From contig JANTQF010000412.1 in the NCBI GenBank assembly GCA_032988165.1, forward strand, positions 1 to 28,801: DNA of 28,801 nt, written 5' to 3'. Positions 20,637-28,801 of this stretch are shown here, in pieces. Source of the stretch: Emmonsiellopsis sp. PD_33. Lineage: Eukaryota; Ascomycota; Eurotiomycetes; Onygenales; Ajellomycetaceae. The notes beneath the pieces are model-generated. The model saw nothing but the letters and a program-made list of their open reading frames with translations. It did not search any database and was not told the DNA's origin. The number at the start of each line of letters is the position of its first letter. The first letter of the stretch is position 1. A program made the position numbers and the translations under genes.

Positions 20637-21045
20637 GGTGGGCAACAAATTACATGCAACACGGAAGCCGGGGGCGGAGAGAGCAGTTGGTTGGATAACG
20701 GGCGGAGTGAGGCGGACTGGAGTTGTTTGTTGTTGGGATGGTGTGTGTGTGTGTGTGTGTGTGTTGGGCGAGGGTCAGGGCTTGGGTGAGGAGATTGGCA
20801 CCAGCGGGAGTGGGAGCCAAGGAGAATTAAGAGAGAGAACAGAGACAAGCGCAGAAGACAAGCGAAGAAGAAGACAACAGCTTTTGAAGGCAGAGGCAGC
20901 GAGATGGAGGATGACGATGATGAGGCTGGTGATGAAGCAGAGGAGAGAGGATGAGATGATGGCGGGGACAGCGAGGCTGGGAGGGAGATTCGACGAGGGA
21001 AACGCCTGGTTTTGCTCGCCAGGGAGGCAAAGTCGGTGTGCCCGC
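20637..21045. other. Probable 5' leader of the unknown-function gene
   Basis: This stretch lies between the start codon and the first upstream promoter motifs. It carries a (GT)12 microsatellite. On the coding (minus) strand it is pyrimidine-rich. An 858-nt open frame on the minus strand (20411-21268) runs through it and into exon 1 in another frame; its composition is low-complexity and I treat it as chance. Confidence 0.5.
20741..20764 (+). repeat. (GT)12 microsatellite
   Basis: Twelve GT dinucleotides lie about 105-128 bp upstream of the start codon of the minus-strand gene, where the coding strand reads (AC)12. Confidence 0.92.
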
Positions 21046-21312
21046 CACGTGACTGCGCCGCCCAAGCGTGACTTGCGTTTGTATGGCCCGCGCCACCAAA
21101 ACACAGGTACCCCGACTCTGCCGCTTCGGGCCTAGCGCCACACAGCAGCCTGCACCCCGGGCCAATCACAGCCCGCCCGGGTTGCAGACCCTGCAGCCAG
21201 CCAATAGAACAGGCTGGCCGAGTGGGTCCGGGCCCAAGCCACGCAGGCGGCCGCTCTGATTGGCGCAACTGGGCGTGACGTCAGGCAGACAGCGGGTACC
21301 AGGGCACGTGAC
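21046..21312 (-). promoter_or_regulatory. E-box/CRE/CCAAT cluster upstream of the unknown-function gene
   Basis: Within 267 bp there are two CACGTGAC boxes (21046-21053 and 21305-21312), a full palindromic TGACGTCA (21276-21283), and three CCAAT pentamers (21162-21166 and 21201-21205 on plus, 21259-21263 on minus). Known binders of such motifs in fungi are bHLH factors for CACGTG, bZIP factors of the ATF/CREB class for TGACGTCA, and the HAP/CBC complex for CCAAT. The nearest coding start is 410 bp away on the minus strand. Confidence 0.6.
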
Positions 21313-22424
21313 TTCTCTTCGGGCACCGAGACTGGCAGGAACAGGCCAACAATGGAGAAGGAGAGAGTCATTCTGTCTGTGAGTCTATCTACGAGTCTAT
21401 CTATGACATATCTACTATCTATCGCCAATGATACCAGCATCATCACAGCAGCCTCCCCTCCCCCGCAATGCCCGCCCCGTCCATCCCAACAGCTCCAACC
21501 CTGCCGGCACTCACAAACAAAGAACACCACACCGACATCTTGTGTGACCTGCTTCCCTCCCGACACAGCGCCCGTTCGTCCCAATTGGGCCGTGGGCATC
21601 GAGATTTGTTTATTTATTTATTTGTTTGGTATATACCAACTAATATCTCCACACTGCCGGCCCTTGGGGTTCATTCAGGCTGTGCAGCTGCAGGCTACAA
21701 ACACAGGCCATGTTTATGGCATGGCATGGCATGCACTGAACACAAATTATCCCCATCCCATCTCATCTTCCTCCCAGAACCTCATCACTAAATATTAACC
21801 TCTAATACCCCCCCATCCATCTATTCTTCAGCCCCATCCAATAACCCTCTCCATCCCACCATCCTTCTCATCGGGGAATGGTCTGGTAGACTGGCATGGC
21901 ATGGCTGGTTATAAATAGCAACCCCCCCATTCCATTCCATTCCCAACCAGTTGTTAGCCACCCAATCAGCCCCCCCCAGCCAAGCACGCTAGCCACGATA
22001 TAAACCTCCCTGATTGGCCTGTACCCTTGCCAAGCTGAAAAAGGCAAGAGAGGGCAGCTTGCAAGGATTGGAATGCTTGCTTCCAAGGTTGCTTGCTTGC
22101 GCTGTGCATGGTATGCATGTATGGTGCAAAACAGGCTTCTGACCTGACCGTCTGGGGAGGGGCTGGGGTTAGGAGGTTGGTGGGTTGGTGGGTGGGGAGA
22201 GATAGATAGTAGATTAGATCGAGGAGGAGAGAATATGGTGAGTAGGGGGGTAGTATGTGTACAATGAATGGGGTTGGAATGGGTTATGTTTCCTTTCCAT
22301 CTGTTGATGTTGATTGGGCGCTGGGTGGACAGTGTGGTTAACTACTAACTAGTAGCGAAATACACAATTGAAGCTCGTTAATGAGTAAGGAACAGAGAAG
22401 AAGATTCTGCATTGCCCCTGCAAG

Positions 22425-22473
22425 TTAGTTAAACCTACTACTCTATGGAGTGTAGGGCTTAACAGTTAACTAA
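22425..22473. repeat. Imperfect inverted repeat TTAGTTAA/TTAACTAA
   Basis: TTAGTTAA (22425-22432) is matched by its reverse complement (22466-22473). Inner parts also match partly, with CCTAC on one arm and GTAGG on the other, so a bulged stem is possible. Confidence 0.6.
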
Positions 22474-22543
22474 TAAATGAATCCATCCATCCATCATTTG
22501 AACTCTCAGGAACCAGCCAGCCAGCCATACTCCAAAATATCTC

Positions 22544-22560
22544 TCTATCTATCTATCTAT
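22544..22560 (+). repeat. (TCTA)n microsatellite
   Basis: About four TCTA units are present. A short ATCC run also occurs at about 22481-22496. Confidence 0.75.
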
Positions 22561-22910
22561 CCATCGACCCCCAATCATCCTCATCCAGCTAGCCCGTTTT
22601 CCATCCCGTTTCCCCCAGACACACGAACAAGCTGAAACGGCGCCTGTGTTGATGCGAAAATATGATTCGATGACACAGGGTGGGGATTTATGCATCTGAT
22701 GTGAGCACTGATGGAATGAGATGTAAGCGCCAGTGGGCTGTTTCAAGTATCCACCCAGGGAAGAAGGAAGCATTGTCATTGTCACCCATTGCTTAGTTCG
22801 CGTGTCATATATTGATAGGTACTAGGTAGGTATGTTTCTAGGAGTGTGTGGTTTTCGTTCGTTCATCTATATATGCAAAATGCAATGCCTGACTACCTAT
22901 GCGCGCAGAT

Positions 22911-22935
22911 GCTGGGCTGGGCTGGGCTGGGCTGG
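22911..22935 (+). repeat. (GCTGG)5 tandem repeat
   Basis: Five perfect pentamer units are followed by GG. It is intergenic. Confidence 0.9.
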
Positions 22936-23552
22936 GGTTGATGATGGAAATATGCAATCCGCTCAAATAATCGGAGGGAATAGAATGCTAGTGGGAATTG
23001 GTTTATTCAGTGACGATGCAAAAAAAAAAAGGATAAAAAAATACAATGCATAAACAACGTTGGTCCGAGGGTGTTTGGAGGGGGAAATGGGAGAGGGGAA
23101 TGTAATGCGGATCAAGCTGATCTAGCTAGCGGTAGCAAGTTGAATAAGGAAGTCCCAGCCTATTCTAGCCAGTATTGATAAAATGCTCGAGCTTTGTTCA
23201 TGTAGCTGTTTTTTTCGTAGAGAGCTTCCAGGCGAGAGTGGTGGCGGGGTCATGGGGTGTTTCGAGATGAGGTGTCTGTCTAGACGCTTCGAGTGTCATG
23301 TTGGTGGGTAGGTTGTTTCACGCCCGCGGACTGATGGGTTTCGAGGGAATCTGGTCCCCAGACGAGAGGGGGGATTATTTATACAGGCATTTCGTTACGA
23401 TGTGTTGGTTAGTGGTATCGAGTTGTCATATTTATGCTGCTGGTTGGGATATTCGAAGCGGCTTGGAGAATTCGAGATAGCTTGGCCGATTGCCTTTCCG
23501 TCGGCCCATTTTAAAGGGGGTCCAAGTTTCAGATAAACAATGACCAACCCCC

Positions 23553-24621
23553 TCACCTATCCAGCCCCCGCTCCTTCACATACCTCTTGATCTGATCCCC
23601 GCACGCCTTCTCATTATACCGGTCCCAAACCTCATACAGCGACGCCAACTCCTGCGTACAATCAACAACAGCCTCAATATCCACCTCCGATGTAGCCAGC
23701 CATTCAATGATTTTGTTCACGCGTGACGGCACCCTCGGTCCTGAATTCTCAATGAAATAGGCCAAAACAGTCCCGCTATCTCGGATAGCAGAGGATGTTA
23801 CTGATGGGCCTGTTGCATACACCTCTCCACCATCCCTCAATGTTGGGCTGGATTTGAAGACGACGGCAATCATGATCGCCATTACGGCGATGACGTGCGG
23901 GGGCTGTAGCAGGGGCAGGTCGGTGAGGTAGTGGTCGTTGATGATTGACCAGGCGAGGGAGATTTCGTCAGGGGTGAGTGATAGGCTGGTTTGGAGCTCG
24001 GAGATGGTGCGGTAGGGGTGGTGCACGATTAATTGTGAGCTCATTTCGGATATTAGCCAGAATTCGCATTCGCCTAGTTTGGAGACGTCGGAGACGATGT
24101 ATTCTGTATTATGTTAGAAGTGTTTTATATGCAGAGAATTTCTTTTCTTGCGAAAAAGAAGGAGGAAAAGAAAGAATGGCACAAACCTGGCCATAACCCC
24201 TTTGCCTCGCTGACCACGAAGCGAATATGCTGAGGGCACTCCTCCATTTTACACGCTAGGTAGAACGCAGTCGTAAGCACAAGATACGGATTCGTCCTCC
24301 GGATCTCGACTTTAGTGTAGAATCGTCTGATATAAACCTGGGCTGTCGCCAGCGCCTGTTGGCGGGTAGTCATCCGTTTCCCCAGCTTCATCAACTCTAC
24401 CAGTTTATTACTGTCAGCATCATATCTTCGGCTATTGCGGGGAGGGATGAGAGATACTCACGTTGATTGATATAGATACTAATGCATCGTAAATCAGGCA
24501 GCGGATATTGCTGGATAACCTGCTTTTCGCCCTCTTCGAGGTGTTTTCTGACATCAAGCAGCCCATCTCGTTCAAAGAGCCAGTGCCGGCGCTGGCTGGA
24601 GGCCCAGTAATTGGCAGCCAT
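23553..24621 (-). CDS. SSN8: Cyclin C, Mediator kinase-module subunit (SSN8/SRB11 type)
   Basis: Exons on the minus strand are 24621-24462, 24396-24187 and 24103-23553; they sum to 921 nt, or 306 residues. The opening MAANYWASSQRRHWLF is the distinctive cyclin C N-terminus. The cyclin box follows with NQQLMKLGKRM, ATAQVYIRRFY, TNPYLVLTTAFYLACKMEE and CPQHIRFVV, and then KLGECEFW-LISEM and QLIVHHPYRT. A second, weaker cyclin fold contains AWSIINDHYLTDLPLL and PPHVIAVMAI. Family knowledge: cyclin C pairs with the Ssn3/Cdk8 kinase in the Mediator CDK module, which phosphorylates RNA polymerase II and transcription factors in the nucleus. A short linker after VVFK is typical of fungal orthologs. 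Donors are GTGAGT and the weaker GTTTGT; acceptors are GTAG and ACAG. It shares a 661-bp divergent promoter with the carrier gene. Confidence 0.94.
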
Positions 24622-25282
24622 CTTGGATCAGCAGTGATGTGTATGTTCGAACCGGATCCGATCTGCGTGGGCTGCTTGTCGATGCAGTGTTTAAAGGCAC
24701 ATGGCAATTGGAGGGGTTGGGTATCAAGAACTTGAAGAGCAGATGAAGATGGCAGCGGGAACAGCCAGAGTCAGATGTTCACCTTCAGATGACAGGGGAG
24801 AATGCCGACAAGGACAGTTATAAAGCCCACATCTTTGCATCTTCACAGACTATGCCAGCCTCTGCTCTCAGCCTAACAGGAATACATTGTGCTTCCCACA
24901 GCATCTCTGATATTCCAAGGTTCTCTTCTGGTCCTGATAGATGAGTTCCATGTTCTCCGTAAGCGCGCGCCTAGCCGAGCCAATCCGCAGCCGCCAATTC
25001 CACATCACCCAAGCCCTTAGCGCCAAGCGCTGTTGATCTGGAATTCCTGTTTGATTTCTTAGTGATTTTAACTCCTGTTGGGCTTCATGACATCAACACC
25101 AGCCATTTCTCTTTAGCCTGCCCCCACCAGCCTATCCTCTCTGATGTACCCTGTACTCCTGCCAGTGCAACACCCGCATTTATGCGGGAAGTTTGGTAGA
25201 TGTTTGCTTGCTCATCCCGCCGCCTCATCTTGACCACCACCCAATAGCTGTGCCTGCCCAGTCGGCTCTTCTGCACTCCAGC
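24622..25282. promoter_or_regulatory. Bidirectional promoter between cyclin C and mitochondrial carrier genes
   Basis: This 661-bp spacer separates two divergent start codons. A TATAAA sequence at 24819-24824 lies about 200 bp from the cyclin C start and 459 bp from the carrier start; its use is uncertain. No upstream exon was recognised. Confidence 0.5.
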
Positions 25283-27485
25283 ATGAAGGGAGAGTCCCAG
25301 CATGACCGCGACCAGAGGGTCGCCGGTCTCTGGCAGACTCTCGATGCCCGTCGCGAGGGCCAGATCGACCTGAAAGGTTTCAAGAAGGGCTTGAAAAAAA
25401 TGGACCACCGTAAGGCTGTCCTGTTTATTTTTTTTCATCCACTTTTATTTACTTCATGTTTTGTATATTCTTAATGCGCAATCACATACTAACTTCTATA
25501 TAGCCTTGAAAAATGCAGACAACCTCTTGCAAGACGTCCTCACTGCCGTCGATACCAGCGGAGACGGCAAAATACAGTTCAATGGTGCGGGGAATATTTT
25601 GCTTTTGTCGCAAGCGGTCATTCCGTCCCATACCACAATCTAACTCCTGTATCTAGAATTTCGCGTCTTCGTCGAACAAGCCGAAAAGGAACTCTGGCAG
25701 CTATTCGAAGCTATCGACCACGATCACAACGGGCACCTCGACAAGGAAGAACTGAGGTCCGCTTTTGCAAACGCCGGCTTGACCGTTCCGCGAAAGAAGC
25801 TAGACGAATTTTTCACCGACGTTGATACAAACAAGGACGGCGTTATTACTTTTGATGAGTGGAGGTATGCTGCCAATCACCACGTACTTCCACCGAACCC
25901 CGCATCTAATATACCAGCAGAGACTTCCTCCTTTTCCTCCCCGCCGGCTCCTCAAACCTCCGCACCCTCCTATCATACTACTCCGCAGTTGGAACCCTAA
26001 ATCCAGAAGGAGACGTTCACATAAACCAGCCGGCACAGGGATCAGGTACAGCGCCCTCATTTCTTAAACACTATCTCATAGGCCTCACCGATTTCTTTTC
26101 CAACATCTTTCATAATATTTCCTTGTCGAACAACGCAGTGACCAGCGTAGGTCGCGAGGCCCAGAGCACGCTTCAGCCCCACCACCACTACCACCTGGAT
26201 GACTATTCCGTCCCATTTCTCCATGATGATGACGAGCTGGAGTGGCTCGTCCTCCCCACCGCCGTTTCGCTCTGGATGTGTTATCAATCTGGAGTACAAG
26301 TATTGACCGAGAGCACACCACAACTAGGTTATTTTCTTGCGGGCGGAATGGCGGGTTGCGTGTCGAGGACAGCCACGGCCCCTCTCGATCGCTTGAAGGT
26401 TTACCTTATTGCGCAGACTGCGGTTAAAGAGACGGCTACTAGTGCTGTCAAATCTGGTCACCCGTTGCAAGCCCTGGGGCGGGCGGTTACCCCGTTAGTG
26501 GAAGCCACCAAGGAATTATGGCGGGCCGGGGGTATCAGGAGTTTGTTTGCTGGTTAGTTGTATAACTCGTCATTTTTCATTGAATTCGTGCTAAACGTCT
26601 TAGGCAATGGATTGAACGTCGTCAAGGTTATGCCCGAGTCCGCCATCAAGTTTGGTGCATATGAGGTGAGGCCCTAATCCTTTCTTGTGTTTATTGGATA
26701 TTGTATACTGACTGATTCAGGCTTCGAAAAGTTTTTTTGCCAGCCTTGAAGGGCATGGGGATACGAAAAACCTTCTCCCAACGTCCCAGTTTTTAGCCGG
26801 TGGTATTGGAGGAATGGTTTCACAGTATGTGACACCACTACTTTTCCAATTGAGTGTCTTACTGACCATTTTAGATGTTTTGTTTACCCCCTGGATACAC
26901 TCAAATTGTAAGCCTTCTCGACCCGGAAATACCTTTTTTAAGTACATCATACTGACTCACTGCAGCCGCATGCAATGTGAAACCGTCGAAGGAGGACTCC
27001 ACGGTAATCGGCTCATCATCGCCACCGCCAAAAAGATGTGGACGGGTAGCGGGCCCGTCTCGTTCTTCCGGGGCCTGCCCCTTGGATTAATTGGAATGTT
27101 TCCCTACGCTGCTATCGATCTGGCTACCTTTGAATACCTAAAGTCAACCCTCGTTGCTCGCAAAGCTCGCCTAAACCACTGCCATGAAGATGATGTGCCG
27201 CTGAACAACTTCACCACAGGTGCCATTGGAGCTTTCAGCGGCGCCCTCGGTGCCTCCATTGTTTATCCCATGAACGTTCTCCGCACACGCCTGCAAGCTC
27301 AAGGAACCATACTCCACACACCGACATATACCGGTATTGTGGATGTAACCCGCAAGACGCTGAAATCCGAGGGGATCCGTGGTCTGTTTAGAGGCATCAC
27401 CCCCAATCTACTCAAGGTTGCGCCATCGGTGTCGATTAGTTATATCGTGTACGAAAATTCGAAGCGATTGTTCGGGCTGACCTGA
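25283..27485 (+). CDS. Calcium-binding mitochondrial carrier (SCaMC/SAL1-type ATP-Mg/Pi carrier)
   Basis: Exons: 25283-25409, 25504-25584, 25657-25864, 25921-26552, 26604-26665, 26721-26824, 26875-26907, 26966-27485. They sum to 1767 nt, or 588 residues, in frame. The N-terminal half carries EF-hands: loops at 59-70 (DTSGDGKIQFNE), 90-101 (DHDHNGHLDKEE) and 126-137 (DTNKDGVITFDE) look functional; the first (21-32) has lost its calcium ligands. The C-terminal half has three mitochondrial carrier repeats with signatures APLDRLK, YPLDTLKFR and YPMNVLRTR. Family knowledge: SCaMC/Sal1 proteins sit in the inner mitochondrial membrane and exchange ATP-Mg for phosphate, activated by calcium on the outer side. 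A linker of about 80 residues contains a His/Asp-rich stretch (HHHYHLDDYSVPFLHDDDEL). Five introns are 50-72 nt, near the lower limit. Intron 2 has a weak donor (GTGCGG). The ATG at 25283 is the first in frame. Confidence 0.93.
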
Positions 27486-28543
27486 ACGAAATACCCACCA
27501 TCGGTTACAAATACATCACACACGTTATCCGGCGCGATACTGCACACTTCCCACCTACCTACCCGCCCAACCGCATTCTCCAAAATCATGAAAATGTCAC
27601 TCCGTCGCCTAATTACCTACATAAACTCCGTCTGTTATATATACAGACATTTACATCGATGATATACGTGTGCTATTCAATGACCACCGCCCTGCCCTCC
27701 CTCTGAGATCTTTCATGAACAAATATCCTCCGCCACCTTTTCCTCATCCCAATTTTTTTCTTGTTATATTTGACAACAATACCCTTAAATTTCTTTCCTT
27801 TTTTTTCTGCATAGCCCAAGGGAACATTAGAGCGCGCACTGTACACAATTGATTTCACTTGCAATTTCTTTTTCGTTGATTCCGGTTCTTCTCCTGCTCG
27901 TCATATGTGACGCATAGTTTCTGGATTTCCCTACAACTTGTTCCGTGGTATATATATTTTGCTCTTTGGACAATCGAAAGAGGAAAAGGATGAGATGGTT
28001 TTGTTAACAAAATCAAGAGCAAAACTATGTATATCTTGGTATAGGGAGGAAATCTTTTGAAATATCCATCTTGCTGAATTTCTACACTGCTGGTCGAATG
28101 CTGATTCTGACCTGGCCTGTACTGCTTGCTGACTTGTCTGTCGGCAAATATGTTTTTTTTTTGTTTCATAACCCTTGCTGCTTTGTATCATGGATAACGA
28201 GAAAAAAAAAGATTTCAAAAGATTTCATATTCCGAGATGGACTTGGTGAGGATGGAATATGCGATGCAAGCTGATTTACCCCTTTCATATCCTTTACTTC
28301 CCCTTTTTTCCTAACACTCCGCCCTCGCGCGAGTTTAGATTTGATTTAGATTCTGCCTCGTGCTTTTATTGTCCGTTTATTGAATTTCGTTTTATTCTCA
28401 TTCAAGACAACCTCCCTCCTGCCAATCCTCTTGTGCAGAAAGAATGAAGTGGTTCGTTTGCCAGCCAGCTTGGTTCAGATTCCACCTATTCGCCATCTAG
28501 CACCTCTTTATCCCATCAATTCATCCCACGGCCCTTCCACCCC
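27486..28543. other. Convergent intergenic spacer
   Basis: This 1.06 kb spacer lies between the carrier gene and the 3' end of the right-edge gene. It is AT-rich with T and A runs and has no recognisable coding region. It probably holds both 3' UTRs. Confidence 0.55.
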
Positions 28544-28801
28544 CTACGCCAACCCAACCGTCTTCTTAAACTCCCCCAACACGCTCACCGCATCAATCTT
28601 ATCGATCCTCTCCTGAATCTCCCCCCGACTCCTCACCAACTCCCTCGCAATATCCCCCCACTCCAGCACCCCCTCCTCAACCCCCTCCACCCCCTCCTCA
28701 ACCTGAACCCCAACCAACCTCCCCCCCCCCCCATCTCCACACCTGCTGGCTCCTCTGCCTCTGCTCCTGCCTTCTTGCCTGCCCCTGTCTCCTCATCTGA
28801 C
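28544..28801 (-). CDS. 3' end of an unidentified gene, cut by the window edge
   Basis: The minus strand carries a frame ending at TAG (28544-28546). Its last residues include VLEWGDIARELVRSRGEIQ, ERIDKIDAVSVLGEF and KKTVGLA, a charged, helical C-terminus preceded by Glu/Gly/Val-rich sequence. I do not recognise the protein. Going upstream, this frame passes through a G12 run (plus-strand C12 at 28721-28732) and meets a TGA near the window edge. A different frame upstream of the run is open and has coding-like acidic/Ala content (DEETGAGKKAGAEAEEPAG). Either the homopolymer length is wrong by one base or an intron lies here; CAG before GTTGAGGAG (ending near 28705) could be an acceptor. The existence of a gene is likely; its structure is not settled. 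Confidence 0.55.
28721..28732 (+). repeat. C12 homopolymer
   Basis: There are twelve consecutive C on the plus strand within the presumed coding region of the right-edge gene, at the point where its apparent reading frame changes. Confidence 0.85.

Larger units (their letters stand above)
21313..23552. other. 2.2 kb intergenic region, repeat-dotted
   Basis: This stretch lies upstream of the unknown-function gene and downstream of cyclin C. I find no convincing gene. It holds GCATG-type repeats near 21715 and 21895, several TCTA and ATCC microsatellites, an inverted TTAGTTAA/TTAACTAA pair (22425-22473) and a (GCTGG)5 tract. It may be an extended promoter, a long 3' UTR of cyclin C, or both. 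Confidence 0.55.

Noticed and set aside
20411..21268. 285-codon open frame on the minus strand upstream of and overlapping the unknown-function gene
   Set aside because: It is low-complexity Ser/Pro/His sequence, covers the promoter motif cluster and the AC microsatellite, and overlaps exon 1 in another frame, where the accepted frame gives the better protein.

Overview
The window looks like chromosomal DNA of a filamentous ascomycete, most likely a Eurotiomycete (Eurotiales or Onygenales). The evidence is short introns (about 49-138 nt) with GTATGT/GTAAGT-type donors and CTAAC/CTGAC-type branch sites, CT-rich leaders, a HET-C protein, a cyclin C/SSN8, and a fungal-type aquaporin. The order and genus assignment is an inference from protein flavour, not a search result. 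I see no rRNA, tRNA, CRISPR array, or intact transposon.

Layout from left to right: a G-rich low-complexity edge (1-170). A single-exon gamma-tubulin complex component 4 gene (GCP4, minus strand, 662-3082). A long divergent spacer. A seven-intron het-C gene (4809-7856, plus), with a 12-nt microexon. A spacer with two small hairpins. A small TATA-driven secreted, probably GPI-anchored, protein gene (9319-10087, plus). A RING/TRAF-type zinc-finger protein gene (10687-12171, minus), divergent from a Syn8-like t-SNARE gene (12883-13780, plus). A 119-residue probable mitochondrial protein gene with three exons (14499-15061, minus). An aquaporin gene (16454-17519, plus).

Then comes 2.4 kb of strand-asymmetric, microsatellite-rich DNA (17520-19886). 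Next is a conserved-looking two-exon protein of unknown function (19887-20636, minus), with a very long and motif-dense upstream region holding two CACGTGAC boxes, one TGACGTCA and three CCAAT boxes. After that are the Mediator cyclin C gene (23553-24621, minus), divergent from a calcium-regulated mitochondrial carrier gene of the SAL1/SCaMC type (25283-27485, plus), and the 3' end of an unidentified minus-strand gene cut by the window edge (28544-28801).

The genes do not form an obvious pathway or secondary-metabolite cluster. They look like conserved single-copy genes in divergent and convergent pairs. All exon models below were built by hand from splice signals and protein-family expectation, and every complete spliced model sums to an intact reading frame. 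The most noteworthy points are the het-C microexon with two AAG acceptors, a Glu at the aquaporin filter position that is His in water channels, the E-box/CRE/CCAAT promoter cluster upstream of the unknown gene, and a frame switch at a G12 tract in the right-edge gene. I did not find a convincing new multi-gene system.
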